From: a bacterium
GTDB lineage: Bacteria; SZUA-79; Acidulodesulfobacterales; Acidulodesulfobacteraceae
NCBI GenBank assembly: GCA_021822485.1
Contig: JAKAQP010000011.1
Span: forward strand, 9,899-44,846
Reading direction: 5' to 3'
DNA length: 34,948 bases
This document shows, piece by piece, positions 24,431 to 33,140 of the stretch (positions are counted from its first letter, which is position 1; the number at the start of each line of letters is the position of its first letter). A program made the translations under genes and the position numbers. The notes below the pieces were generated by a model, which was given only the letters and a program-made list of their open reading frames with translations, made no database searches and was not told where the DNA came from.

Positions 24431-26353
24431 ATGGGAAAAGTTATAGGAATCGATTTAGGAACTACAAACTCTTGCGTTGCCGTTATGGAAGGAAAAGAGC
24501 CTACGGTAATAGCAAATTCTGAAGGAGCAAGGACAACGCCTTCCATCGTTTCATTTACCGACAGCGGAGAAAGATTGGTGGGGCAGGCGGCAAAAAGGCA
24601 GGCCGTCACTAATCCTGAAAATACCGTTTACGCAGTAAAAAGGCTTATCGGTAGGAAATATGATTCTCCGGAAGTCCAGGCGTTTAAAAAGGTATGTCCT
24701 TATAAAATTGTTCCGAGCGAAAACGGCGATGCGTGGGTTGAAATTAAAGGAAGGAAATATTCCCCTGCGGAAATATCTTCTATTATTTTAACTAAGATGA
24801 AAAAAACTGCGGAAGATTATCTCGGAGAACCCGTAACCGAAGCGGTTATTACCGTTCCGGCATATTTTAACGATTCGCAAAGACAGGCTACTAAAGATGC
24901 GGGCAAAATAGCAGGGTTGGATGTTTTAAGGATTATAAATGAGCCTACGGCATCGTCCCTTTCTTACGGATTAGACAAAAAGAAAGAAGAAAAAATAGCC
25001 GTTTACGATTTAGGCGGAGGAACTTTCGATATATCGATACTAGAACTCGGAGAAGGAGTATTTGAAGTCAAATCTACTAACGGCGATACCTTTTTGGGGG
25101 GAGAAGATTTCGACCAGAAGGTAATCGACTATATAGCCGATGAATTCAAAAAAGACCAGGGCATAGATTTAAGAAAAGACAAAATGGCGCTTCAAAGATT
25201 AAAAGAAGCGGCGGAAAAAGCAAAAATAGAACTTTCGTCTTCTCTCGAAACTGATATAAACTTACCCTTTATTACTGCGGACGCAAGCGGGCCTAAACAT
25301 CTTAATATGAAACTGTCTCGGGCAAAATTAGAACAACTTACCAGTGGATTAATCGAAAGATCTATGTCGCCGGTAAAAACTGCCTTAAAAGATGCGGGTT
25401 TAAATACGTCTCAGATTGACGAAGTAGTGCTTGTCGGCGGACAGACCAGAATGCCGAAAGTTCAGCAGGAGGTTAAGGAGTTTTTCGGAAAGGAACCTCA
25501 TAAAGGAGTTAATCCGGACGAAGTAGTCGCAGTCGGAGCTGCAATTCAGGGCGCCGTTCTCAAAGGAGATGTCAAAGACGTTTTGCTGCTTGATGTTACC
25601 CCGCTATCTCTTGGAATAGAAACGCTTGGCGGAGTAAGTACTAAATTAATAGAAAAAAATACGACTATTCCGACGAGGAAGAGCCAGATATTTTCGACGG
25701 CGGCCGATAGTCAGCCCGCAGTTACGATAAACGTTCTGCAGGGTGAAAGAGAAATGGCGTCCGACAATAAGAGCTTAGGAAGGTTTGAGTTGACCGGCAT
25801 CCCGCCGGCTCCAAGAGGAGTTCCTCAGATAGAAGTTACGTTCGATATAGACGCAAACGGTATAGTGCATGTTTCCGCTAAAGATCTTGGAACGGGCAAA
25901 GAACAGTCTATTAAGATAACCGCTTCAAGCGGATTGTCTAAGGAAGAAATAGACAGAATGATTAAAGAAGCCGAACTTCATAAAGATGAAGATTCAAGAA
26001 AGAAAGAATTGATAGAAGTAAGGAATCGCTTGGACGGTTTAGTGTATTCCGTGGAAAAAACTTTGAAAGATTCCGGCGATAAAATAGAATCTTCCGAAAA
26101 AATGGCAGCGGAAGAAAAAATAGCCGAGGCTAAGAAGGCTTTAGGAGAGGACAATATAGAATCTATAAAAAGTATTACCGAAGATCTGGAAAAATTGTCA
26201 CATAGTATAGCAGAATCTATTTACAAGAAAACTGCGGCTGAAACAGAAACTGCGGGAGCCGGAGAAGAACAACAATCTAAATCTGCCGACGACAATGTAG
26301 ACAATGTAGTAGAAGCAGAATACGAAGAAGTAAAAGACAAAAAGAATGAATAA
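24431..26353 (+). CDS. dnaK: Molecular chaperone DnaK (Hsp70)
   Basis: ATP-driven chaperone, 640 aa, standard length. The nucleotide-binding domain begins [20 protein letters not shown] and holds the Hsp70 signatures [16 protein letters not shown] and [15 protein letters not shown]. The linker [16 protein letters not shown] leads to the substrate-binding domain, with a helical lid from about residue 510. The C-terminus [13 protein letters not shown] resembles the conserved acidic tail. AAGGAGAAT lies about eight bases before the ATG. Context is the CIRCE-controlled operon with grpE and dnaJ. Confidence 0.98.
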   Translation: MGKVIGIDLGTTNSCVAVMEGKEPTVIANSEGARTTPSIVSFTDSGERLVGQAAKRQAVTNPENTVYAVKRLIGRKYDSPEVQAFKKVCPYKIVPSENGDAWVEIKGRKYSPAEISSIILTKMKKTAEDYLGEPVTEAVITVPAYFNDSQRQATKDAGKIAGLDVLRIINEPTASSLSYGLDKKKEEKIAVYDLGGGTFDISILELGEGVFEVKSTNGDTFLGGEDFDQKVIDYIADEFKKDQGIDLRKDKMALQRLKEAAEKAKIELSSSLETDINLPFITADASGPKHLNMKLSRAKLEQLTSGLIERSMSPVKTALKDAGLNTSQIDEVVLVGGQTRMPKVQQEVKEFFGKEPHKGVNPDEVVAVGAAIQGAVLKGDVKDVLLLDVTPLSLGIETLGGVSTKLIEKNTTIPTRKSQIFSTAADSQPAVTINVLQGEREMASDNKSLGRFELTGIPPAPRGVPQIEVTFDIDANGIVHVSAKDLGTGKEQSIKITASSGLSKEEIDRMIKEAELHKDEDSRKKELIEVRNRLDGLVYSVEKTLKDSGDKIESSEKMAAEEKIAEAKKALGEDNIESIKSITEDLEKLSHSIAESIYKKTAAETETAGAGEEQQSKSADDNVDNVVEAEYEEVKDKKNE

Positions 26354-26380
26354 TTTAAACAAAAGATAGACATTAATGCA

Positions 26381-26415
26381 ATCTCCTTTGCTAAATAAAA
26401 TAAAGCAAAGGAGGT
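26381..26415 (+). terminator. Hairpin between dnaK and dnaJ, possible attenuating terminator
   Basis: A 10-bp stem CTCCTTTGCT / AGCAAAGGAG around an 11-base A/T loop, with a wobble pair and a further A-T pair extending it. It is followed by only four T (GTTTTCC), so termination would be partial. It may set dnaJ below dnaK expression or act as an mRNA-processing or stability element. The 3' arm contains GGAGG but lies too far (about 40 bases) from the dnaJ start to be its ribosome-binding site. Confidence 0.55.
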
Positions 26416-26455
26416 TTTCCTAAATACTTATAAATTTATTTAAACTAAATAAAAT

Positions 26456-27553
26456 ATGGCATATAAAAGAGATTATTACGAAATTTTAGAAATAGACAGA
26501 AACGCAAATGCAGACGAAATAAAAAAGGCGTACAGAAAGTTGGCCCAAAAATATCATCCCGATAAAAATCAGGGCGACGGCGATTCGGAAGAAAAGTTCA
26601 AAGAAATAAACGAGGCATACAGTATTTTATGCGACGAAGAGAAAAGAGCGGCATACGACAGATTCGGGCATGAAGGCGTCGGCGCATTTGCTTCGGACGG
26701 CGGAGGCGGTTTCGGTTTCGGCGATATATTCGGCGATTTTTTCGGCGATATTTTTTCGCAATCAAATAAAAAAACGAAACGTAAACGAGGGGAAGATCTA
26801 AGATACGGAGTAAGAATAAAATTTGAAGAATCTTTATTCGGCGTATCTAAGCAGATAAAATACAACAGATATGAAACATGCTCTACATGCGGAGGAACGG
26901 GCGCCAAAAAAGGTACAAACAGAGTTACTTGTCCGGTGTGCCACGGTACCGGCGAAATAAGGCAGCAACAGGGTTTCTTTTCTATTGCGAGGACATGTTA
27001 TAAGTGTGGAGGAGAAGGCGAAATAATAGAAAATCCTTGTCCGGTATGTAAAGGCGAAGGCAGGGTAATAAAAGAGCGCAAACTTGATATTAAAATACCC
27101 GCAGGTATTGACGACGGAAACAGGCTTAAGGTATCGGGAGAAGGTTCATCCGGACTTTTCGGCGGTCCAAACGGAGATCTCTACGTCGATATTACGGTTG
27201 AACCCCACAGTTTATTTAAAAGACAGGGCAGTGATATTTTTATTTCTATACCTATAAGTTTTTCGCAGGCTGCGCTTGGAAGCGAAATAGAAGTTCCAAC
27301 CGTTGACGGAAAATCGACTATAAGAATAACGCCCGGAACTCAAAGCGGAACCCAGTTTACCCTTAAAGGAAAAGGCGCTCCTAAAATCAGCGGAGGACAG
27401 AGGGGGAGTCAGTATATTAACGTAGTAGTGGAAACGCCGACCAATCTTACTCATAAACAAAAAAAACTTTTCGAAGAACTTGCGGCAGAAAATAAAGAAG
27501 AAACGCATCCGCTTAAAAAATCTTTTTTAGATAAGATAAAATCTATAATATAA
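26456..27553 (+). CDS. dnaJ: Chaperone DnaJ (type I Hsp40)
   Basis: Co-chaperone that delivers substrates and stimulates DnaK ATPase. Its 365 aa follow the full type I order: J domain (residues 4-68) with the HPD loop in KYHPDKN, a Gly/Phe-rich linker (about 75-105, GGGGFGFGDIFGDFFGDIF), and a zinc domain with four CxxCxGxG-type repeats (about 142-202). C-terminal beta domains follow. The ATG lacks a recognisable Shine-Dalgarno sequence, unlike grpE and dnaK, so its translation may be weaker. It is the last gene of the heat-shock operon; only a weak A/T hairpin lies after the stop. Confidence 0.97.
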   Translation: MAYKRDYYEILEIDRNANADEIKKAYRKLAQKYHPDKNQGDGDSEEKFKEINEAYSILCDEEKRAAYDRFGHEGVGAFASDGGGGFGFGDIFGDFFGDIFSQSNKKTKRKRGEDLRYGVRIKFEESLFGVSKQIKYNRYETCSTCGGTGAKKGTNRVTCPVCHGTGEIRQQQGFFSIARTCYKCGGEGEIIENPCPVCKGEGRVIKERKLDIKIPAGIDDGNRLKVSGEGSSGLFGGPNGDLYVDITVEPHSLFKRQGSDIFISIPISFSQAALGSEIEVPTVDGKSTIRITPGTQSGTQFTLKGKGAPKISGGQRGSQYINVVVETPTNLTHKQKKLFEELAAENKEETHPLKKSFLDKIKSII

Positions 27554-27575
27554 ATATAATAATTAATTGAAACAA

Positions 27576-27902
27576 TTATCTATTTACGAACCGGATGTCT
27601 TTAATTTTTATGGTCTTGTCTAAATGCAGGCCTTTAATTTTGGTCGAGAAAAATTCATTGATTTTTTTTATAAATTCTTCCTTTATAAATCCAAGTTCAA
27701 ATATTAATACCGGATTTTCGACGCTTACAGTTAAAACGTTTTTGTATAAAGATTTAGGTTTAGTTTTTTTGCTTATTTCCTTTCCGCATATTGATTCCCA
27801 TTTCTCATATAATAAAAGGGCGCAATAGTCGGATGCATTCAATTTGCTTTTTAATGTGGCAAGCAGGACTTCTTTTAAATTTAGTTGTTGATTTAATTTC
27901 AT
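27576..27902 (-). CDS. DUF721 / DciA-like protein
   Basis: A 108-aa protein with the DUF721 core: LLYEKWESICGKEISKKTKP, then LTVSVENPVLIFELGFIKEEFIKKIN. DciA proteins of this family load replicative helicase in bacteria lacking DnaC/DnaI; whether this one does is inferred from the family. The N-terminal helix is short and the C-terminus ends IKIKDIRFVNR, as expected for the KH-like fold. It is convergent with dnaJ (22 bases apart) and divergent from the zinc-ribbon gene (70 bases), so it is probably expressed alone. Confidence 0.8.
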   Translation of the reverse strand: MKLNQQLNLKEVLLATLKSKLNASDYCALLLYEKWESICGKEISKKTKPKSLYKNVLTVSVENPVLIFELGFIKEEFIKKINEFFSTKIKGLHLDKTIKIKDIRFVNR

Positions 27903-27972
27903 TATTGTAATATTATTGCATATAATACAAAAACATTCAATAAATTAAAATTAAAATTAAAGTTGATGTTAT

Positions 27973-28518
27973 ATGGATATTAATTGTCCTTATTGCGGAA
28001 CGCATTACGAATTAAACGAATTGCTTATTCCCGACGGCGATATCAAGGTAAAATGCAGAGTTTGCTCTAACATTTTTACTCTTAATAAAAAAACGGGAGT
28101 CGTTAACGATAGTACTGCCGTGTTTTCAAACAGCACTGACGAAAAAACCGATAAAACGTTTGTAACCGCTAATAGCGTTGAAAGTACATCGAATAATGCC
28201 GCTCCCGAAAAAGACGATGTCCAAACTGCTAATAATAAGAATCTTTCCGATATACCGGAAGACCTTATGAAGTCGATTATATCGGAGATAAACAGCGCAG
28301 TGGCGGAAGAGTCAGATAAATCCAGCGACTTTAAAGATGTCAGCGGCGGTAAAAAAAAGTCGATCGAAAAAAAAGGCGCTTCGCCGTTCCAGATTTCAAT
28401 GATAATACTATTGGGAATTGTGTTTTTAATTGCGGTATTTTCGCTTCTAATCCATTACAATGTAATTAACGCAGGTTTTCTTCCTCCGACCGTATCCGAA
28501 GTATTTTCATCTTTTTAA
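27973..28518 (+). CDS. Zinc-ribbon (MJ0042-type) single-pass membrane protein
   Basis: 181 aa. The N-terminus CPYCGTHYELNELLIPDG...VKCRVCSNIFTL is a four-cysteine zinc ribbon of the MJ0042/zinc_ribbon_5 type, frequent at the start of deltaproteobacterial regulatory or membrane proteins. A long acidic, low-complexity segment (about 45-130) follows. One hydrophobic span (about 138-160, ISMIILLGIVFLIAVFSLLIH) lies close to the C-terminus. There is no clear ribosome-binding site. Its last 53 bases overlap the end of the convergent acyltransferase gene. Function is unknown; a membrane-tethered cytoplasmic zinc sensor or adaptor is conceivable. Confidence 0.8.
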   Translation: MDINCPYCGTHYELNELLIPDGDIKVKCRVCSNIFTLNKKTGVVNDSTAVFSNSTDEKTDKTFVTANSVESTSNNAAPEKDDVQTANNKNLSDIPEDLMKSIISEINSAVAEESDKSSDFKDVSGGKKKSIEKKGASPFQISMIILLGIVFLIAVFSLLIHYNVINAGFLPPTVSEVFSSF

Positions 28519-29644
28519 AAATATTATGTATTATATCGGCAGACTTCTCTTTGATCTCTTTTTCTAAAAATAGATTGATTTTATAAAGATAAAAAATGAT
28601 TTTATTTTTGTATAAATATAATTTATAATTTTCTCTTTTTACCGCTCCGAATCTTTGCTTATATTCTTCGCCACCTTTTAAAAAATCAAATTCTTTATAT
28701 TTTTTATTTATAGCCTCTTTTATATCGTTATAAATTAAAACTATACCTGGGTGATAGCACGAGTATTCCGTGTCGAATCCGGGTAAATACACCTGTTTTT
28801 TGCCAGCATAATCAAAGCAGACGGCCGATGCGATAATATTTCCGTTATTAATTTCAAGAGCGGATAGCGTAATCCTGTTTTTGTTAAATAATGAAATAAA
28901 TAAGTCTTTAAAAAAACTTTTTATTTTTTCATTATAAAAAACGCCTCTTTTGCCTTTATTTTTCCATCTTCTCTGGTGAAGTTCAAAAAAAATATTTAAA
29001 TACTTCATAAATAAAGATTTATCTATATTTGCAGAAGAACTGGCAATATATTTGATATTAACGTTTTCAGCCTTTTCCGCTCTTTTTAAAATATTGTACC
29101 GTTGTTTAGAGTTAAATCGCTTCATATAATCATCTATATTATCCGGAAGGTTAAAATAATAGCAACTGCCGCTCTCTTTGTAATTTAAACTTATTTTTTT
29201 TATTTTATTCAAATAATCCGATATAAGCAGTAAAGTGTCTTTTGAAACTTGCTTGAGGTTTATTATATCAGCTATTCTTTGAGATTTATTATTTAGGAAG
29301 ATAGTGCCGAATATTTCGGAATAAATTTTTTCTTTGTCGCAGTTTTTTCTTATTATAATATCTAAATAATCCGAATAATCGTAACTTATAAACATAAGCG
29401 ATTTTAAAAACAAAAAAAATCTTCTTATAAAAAAAGGCGCTATAGCTTCAAGCTTTCCATTTTCTTTATCGTTATAGACGGCGATTATAAAGATATTATC
29501 GTTTTTTCGCAAGAAGTGTTTCAGCCATATATAGTTCCAATCAAAAGATTGGAATACATTCGAACCAGGATTTTCCTCGAATAAATCGTTCCATTCGGAT
29601 TCTACAGATTCGAGTTCATTTATGTTTTGTATTATTTTTATCAT
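28466..29644 (-). CDS. GNAT-fold acyltransferase (CelD/BcsL-like, Acetyltransf_6)
   Basis: 392 aa. The N-terminal pattern WNDLFEENPGSNVFQSFDWNYIWLKHF and the later RYNILKRAEKAE, HQRRWKNKG, ALEINNGNIIASAVCFDYAGKKQVYLPGFD and FDFLKGGEEYKQRFG are typical of the double-GNAT CelD/FemAB-like family. Members modify extracellular polysaccharide, cellulose or cell-envelope glycans in the cytoplasm. The C-terminus is rich in Lys/Ile. No polysaccharide locus surrounds it, so the acceptor is unknown. Its 3' end overlaps the zinc-ribbon gene by 53 bases in convergent orientation. Confidence 0.82.
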   Translation of the reverse strand: MIKIIQNINELESVESEWNDLFEENPGSNVFQSFDWNYIWLKHFLRKNDNIFIIAVYNDKENGKLEAIAPFFIRRFFLFLKSLMFISYDYSDYLDIIIRKNCDKEKIYSEIFGTIFLNNKSQRIADIINLKQVSKDTLLLISDYLNKIKKISLNYKESGSCYYFNLPDNIDDYMKRFNSKQRYNILKRAEKAENVNIKYIASSSANIDKSLFMKYLNIFFELHQRRWKNKGKRGVFYNEKIKSFFKDLFISLFNKNRITLSALEINNGNIIASAVCFDYAGKKQVYLPGFDTEYSCYHPGIVLIYNDIKEAINKKYKEFDFLKGGEEYKQRFGAVKRENYKLYLYKNKIIFYLYKINLFLEKEIKEKSADIIHNIFKKMKILRIRSEEENLR

Positions 29645-29757
29645 TCTAAATTTGCAGGGTTATAAAATATAAATTAATAAAATTAATAAAATTTAGTTAT
29701 CCAATTATAGCATATAGAAAGTTTAATAACATATCGAAAAAGTTGATATTAAACAAT

Positions 29758-29850
29758 ATGCAAAATATAAAATTTGATATTGAAGGTCAAAAAATATATA
29801 ATATAATCGAAGTTTTAGGCATAAAAAAATATAGCATTTTTATTTATTAA
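29758..29850 (+). CDS. Possible 30-aa leader ORF before the antiporter, doubtful
   Basis: ATG to TAA with sequence beginning MQNIKFDIEGQKIYNIIEVL, ending 12 bases before the antiporter start. There is no Shine-Dalgarno sequence. In sequence this A/T-rich, short ORFs arise by chance, but the placement immediately before a transporter is of the kind seen for regulatory leader peptides. The rest of the 217-bp spacer is featureless. Confidence 0.15.
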   Translation: MQNIKFDIEGQKIYNIIEVLGIKKYSIFIY

Positions 29851-29861
29851 ATTTTTAAAAA

Positions 29862-31163
29862 ATGTCTCCAAGCATAGCGGTCGGTATATTCGGACTGATT
29901 ATAGTCATAGGTTTTATAGGCGAAATACTTTTTGAGTATACTAAAATTCCGTCTATTCTTTTTTTAATGGCGGCAGGTCTTTTGCTGGGACCGATTTACC
30001 ATATTTTTAATCAGGGCGTTTTTCTTTCGTTTGCACCTTATTTAAGCACTTTAGTCTTAGTTTTAATAATGTTTCAGGGCGGCATCGAGCTTGATTTTTT
30101 AACAGTTTTTAAATCGTCATATCTTTCTATTATATTGATAATAATTGGACTTTTGCTATCTATTATATTGGTAGGGGGAGCGTTTTACATAACCGGCGGC
30201 GGAGATTTAATGCAGTCTTTAATGCTTGGCGTTATAGTTTCATGTTCAAGCTCTACGGTTATAATACCATTATTGCCGAATATCGCCGCGACCGAAAAAA
30301 GCAAGACGGTAATAGCTATAGAATCCACGTTCAATGACGCTTTTGCAATAATTATTTTAATAGTTTTAATAGAAATAACGAAAAATTCTTCCGCAAGTTT
30401 TAATGTCGGCGGTATTGCCTTACAAACTCTTTATTCTTTTGCCGTATCGGCATTAGTTGCTGTTATTGCCGGAATAATATGGTATTCGCTTTTAAAATTT
30501 TTAACCAATACAAAGTTTGCATATTCCGTTACATTTGCCGCAATGCTGGTGATAGTTCTTATTATGCACTATATTCACGGAAACGGAGCTATAGCCATAC
30601 TTGTTTTCGGCATAATGATGGGTAACGAAGATCTTTTAACCAAACTAAAGCTAAATTTTTTTAAAATAAGCATAAAAAATTCCGTCATAAAAAAATTTAA
30701 CCATGAATTTTCTTTTTTAATTCGTACGGTTTTTTTCGTGTTTCTTGGAGTGGTTGTAGAATTGACGGATGTCGGAGTAGAATTTTTTGTCAGGCTTTTT
30801 GTAATAATCCTGCTTATAATAATTTCGAGATATATAGCCGTATCGGCTATTTTTAAAATGCAGAATTTCAAAAAAAATCCTATCCCGGCTTCAGAGCAGT
30901 CTTCTGTTTCCACGGATAACGCTGAAGACGTTAAAAGAGAAAAATTTTTTATGTTGTCAATGATAGGCAGGGCGCTTGCTACGGCTATTATGGCATATAT
31001 GCCTTTAAACGCGGGTATTCCCGGAACGTCTAAATTTCCAGAATATGCGTTTATTGTAATTATAGCGACGAATGTTCTGTTAACCGCCGGCGTTTGGTAC
31101 GGTTCGCGCAAATATAAAAAGAAAACGCCTGCAGCGGAAACCTTAACGGAAGTTAGCTCTTAA
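29862..31163 (+). CDS. Cation/proton antiporter, CPA1 (NhaP-like)
   Basis: Inner-membrane Na+(K+)/H+ exchanger, 433 aa, about twelve membrane segments. The key motif ESTFNDAFAI (around residues 154-163) has the Asn-Asp pair that marks electroneutral CPA1 exchangers, as against Asp-Asp in CPA2. MFQGGIELD and SCSSSTVIIPLLP form the discontinuous-helix region, and VFFVFLGVVVE is the later conserved helix. A hydrophilic loop with a Ser-rich patch (about 345-362) and a short cytoplasmic tail follow; no TrkA-N domain is attached. There is no strong ribosome-binding site. Together with the second antiporter at 33296 it suggests active pH or cation homeostasis. Ion preference cannot be read from sequence. 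Confidence 0.88.
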   Translation: MSPSIAVGIFGLIIVIGFIGEILFEYTKIPSILFLMAAGLLLGPIYHIFNQGVFLSFAPYLSTLVLVLIMFQGGIELDFLTVFKSSYLSIILIIIGLLLSIILVGGAFYITGGGDLMQSLMLGVIVSCSSSTVIIPLLPNIAATEKSKTVIAIESTFNDAFAIIILIVLIEITKNSSASFNVGGIALQTLYSFAVSALVAVIAGIIWYSLLKFLTNTKFAYSVTFAAMLVIVLIMHYIHGNGAIAILVFGIMMGNEDLLTKLKLNFFKISIKNSVIKKFNHEFSFLIRTVFFVFLGVVVELTDVGVEFFVRLFVIILLIIISRYIAVSAIFKMQNFKKNPIPASEQSSVSTDNAEDVKREKFFMLSMIGRALATAIMAYMPLNAGIPGTSKFPEYAFIVIIATNVLLTAGVWYGSRKYKKKTPAAETLTEVSS

Positions 31164-31285
31164 TACTTCAGCGGGAATTTATAATTTTAGAAATTTCCAA
31201 TTAAAAAGAAAAAGTTGTATAATAATATGTCAAAACTATAAATTGAAATAATATTTAATTAATGTGAATTTATTGGAGGTAAAAA

Positions 31286-31702
31286 ATGGATTATGCGGTA
31301 ATCGATACAGAGTATCAAAAATTACAATCGGAGGCAAACAGCGTCGGCGATAAAATACAAAATTTAGCGGTTAAATTACAAAAATTACAATCTTCCGGAA
31401 ACCAGGATGCACGCGAATGGCTTTTAGACCTTAAAGATATAGCACTTTCCGTTCAGAGCGAGCAAAATCAGATGTTTTCTTTTTTGCAGACTTTGCATCA
31501 AAATATTCCTCAAGTCAGTGATCAGTGCTTTACTCAGCCGGTTCAAAATCAAGGTTATGCAAATCAGCAGCAGTCTCAGCCCCAACAGCCGCAACAAAAA
31601 AAAGGATTTTTCAGTTCGCTCCTAGGTAGCGGCTTTGGACAAGCTATAGAAATGGGAGCAGGCTTTGGAATAGGAGACGATTTAATTAACAGTATTTTTT
31701 AA
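31286..31702 (+). CDS. Unknown protein: coiled coil, Q/P-rich linker, Gly-rich tail
   Basis: 138 aa in three parts. Residues 1-70 are helical with heptad-like spacing (YQKLQSEANSVGDKIQNLAV, then KLQKLQSS). Residues about 85-107 are Gln/Pro-rich (QQQSQPQQPQQKK). The last 30 residues, GFFSSLLGSGFGQAIEMGAG followed by FGIGDDLINSIF, are glycine-rich and weakly hydrophobic. There is no signal peptide and one Cys. A strong TTGGAGGT ribosome-binding site seven bases upstream suggests good expression. The tail resembles amphipathic glycine-zipper segments that contact membranes, but I do not recognise a family. It is 49 bases before the isochorismatase-fold gene on the same strand, probably co-transcribed. 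Confidence 0.8.
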   Translation: MDYAVIDTEYQKLQSEANSVGDKIQNLAVKLQKLQSSGNQDAREWLLDLKDIALSVQSEQNQMFSFLQTLHQNIPQVSDQCFTQPVQNQGYANQQQSQPQQPQQKKGFFSSLLGSGFGQAIEMGAGFGIGDDLINSIF

Positions 31703-31750
31703 CAGACGTTAATTTAGCATTGTGCTTACAGGAGGTTTCTATTTAGTCTT

Positions 31751-32383
31751 ATGAAAAAATTTAACGGTATAGAAATATATGAAAATTTACAAGAGATACT
31801 TAATCCAAAACATACTTGTCTCGTCGTATGGGACGTCCAAAACGGATTAGTTTCCAGAATATACAATAGAACCGAATTTATTTCTAATATAAAAAATTTA
31901 ATAAATGCTTTAAGAGGAAAGATTCCTGTCATATATACGCTCATAACTCCGGCAGCGAAGGAATTCAGGTCTTCATGGTCTTATTACGCTATGATGAAGC
32001 GTTTCGACGTTGACGATCCGGCAAAACTTCCGGATTTCATGGGCAAAGGTTCGAGCGAAAGAAATATTCTCGAAGATATATCTCCGCAAGACGAAGATAT
32101 ATTAATAGAGAAACCTACCGCAAGTATATTTATCGGGACTTATTTTGAACAGATGATGAAAAACAGAAGCATTAATACTATTATTTTTACGGGAATAGCT
32201 ACGGAAATAGGCGTCGAATCTTCTGCGAGAGACGCCGCAAACCGAGGATTTTATCCCGCAATAGCCGAAGATTGCGTGTCTTCTATGGATAAAGATGCTC
32301 ATTCCAGATCGCTGGAAAATATGAAAAAAATGTTTATATGCGAAAATTCCAAGGCTATAACGGAAAACTTTAATAACCGTTGA
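31751..32383 (+). CDS. Isochorismatase-fold hydrolase lacking the nucleophilic Cys
   Basis: 210 aa with the cysteine-hydrolase fold. Asp28 in VVWDVQNGL and Lys121 in IEKPTASIF match two of the three catalytic positions. The third, normally Cys in a TGxxTxxCVxxTARDA motif, is Gly154 in TGIATEIGVESSARDA; the remaining Cys residues (23, near 178 and near 199) are elsewhere. A subgroup of this family with Gly at this place appears to exist, from memory of similar sequences, and its activity is not established to my knowledge. GGAGG lies about 15 bases before the ATG. It follows the unknown 138-aa gene; the hicA relic ends 14 bases after its stop. Confidence 0.85.
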   Translation: MKKFNGIEIYENLQEILNPKHTCLVVWDVQNGLVSRIYNRTEFISNIKNLINALRGKIPVIYTLITPAAKEFRSSWSYYAMMKRFDVDDPAKLPDFMGKGSSERNILEDISPQDEDILIEKPTASIFIGTYFEQMMKNRSINTIIFTGIATEIGVESSARDAANRGFYPAIAEDCVSSMDKDAHSRSLENMKKMFICENSKAITENFNNR

Positions 32384-32396
32384 TTTTTTTTCTGGT

Positions 32397-32488
32397 CTAT
32401 TTCCTGAGAGTTCCGATTTTATAACCGTATTTAGACAATAATCTTGCCAATTCCTCCCCTGAAATATCTCTTGGGATTTATTAGGCAT
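32397..32488 (-). pseudogene. hicA: Frameshifted, truncated HicA toxin relic
   Basis: Downstream of and overlapping hicB by eight bases on the minus strand. The ATG at 32488 gives MPNK, then a one-base shift (a missing A in the AATAAA run) moves to the frame IPRDISGEELARLLSKYGY. That is a near-perfect HicA N-terminus; it continues KIGTLRK and a TAG at 32397. The remaining half of HicA, including the catalytic His region normally following (GSH), is absent, and the isochorismatase gene begins there on the opposite strand. Read without the shift the frame gives an unrelated sequence. The toxin should therefore be inactive. Confidence 0.75.
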
Positions 32489-32693
32489 ATGCAAAAAGTT
32501 CTTCTTTAACTTGATGAAGTCTTACAACATGCGGAATATCGGATTTATTCTCAAAGAGGCATTCTAAAGCGTCCTTAATATTTTCCTTAAGTTCTTCTAT
32601 AGTTTCGCCTTGAGTAAAAATAGAATATCCGAGAGCTTTAGCCGTATATCCGGATTCAACGTCTTCTTCGACTATAAATATAATTTCATTCAT
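32481..32693 (-). CDS. hicB: HicB-like antitoxin (small, 70 aa)
   Basis: 70 aa, FIVEEDVESGYTAKALGYSI followed by FTQGETIEELKENIKDALEC, the compact HicB-type fold with the conserved GGY/SGYTA turn. This is the short version without a DNA-binding tail. AAAGGTAA precedes the ATG. Such antitoxins neutralise HicA mRNA-interferase; here the adjacent hicA is broken, so the gene may be an orphan, may protect against a HicA elsewhere, or may be decaying. Its own frame is intact. The stop overlaps the hicA start region, the usual coupled layout. Confidence 0.85.
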   Translation of the reverse strand: MNEIIFIVEEDVESGYTAKALGYSIFTQGETIEELKENIKDALECLFENKSDIPHVVRLHQVKEELFAYA

Positions 32694-33044
32694 AATTTAC
32701 CTTTAAAAAATTTTTAAAGCATCGCAGGTTATCCCAGCTTGCGGGGCTATTTAACAAAGACTTAATTCTTTAATTCAATATATAACAACTTTTTAAAAAT
32801 TAAAACTAAATTATATCTTTATTGTCCTATGTTCATAATAAAACGTAGCTCAGTTTAATTTAAGAAATATGCCTATTTATTTTGCAATAGTCCCATTATT
32901 TAATATTAAATGTCTAATTTTTAATAACCGGCAGCGGCTTTTTAAATGTGACAGATTTTCATATTTAGGGAAGAAAGATTTTTAAATTATCGTCTTAAAT
33001 TATTAGTTCATTATAAGGAAAGGCTTATTTACTGCGGTTTTAAT
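32694..33044. other. 351-bp A/T-rich spacer between hicB and the tRNA
   Basis: Holds the 5' leader of hicB on the minus strand and the 3' flank of the tRNA. There is no ORF of note on either strand and no strong hairpin; a short G/C-rich patch around 32730-32750 (CAGCTTGCGGGG) could pair only weakly (CGCA...TGCG). No terminator was recognised after the tRNA. Confidence 0.4.
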
Positions 33045-33121
<77 letters not shown>

Positions 33122-33140
33122 ATGTTTTCGTAGATTAATA

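Noticed and set aside
32102-32494. 130-aa minus-strand frame across the isochorismatase gene
   Set aside because: Only its first four residues (MPNK after MH) belong to the hicA start; the rest is antisense to a well-supported gene.
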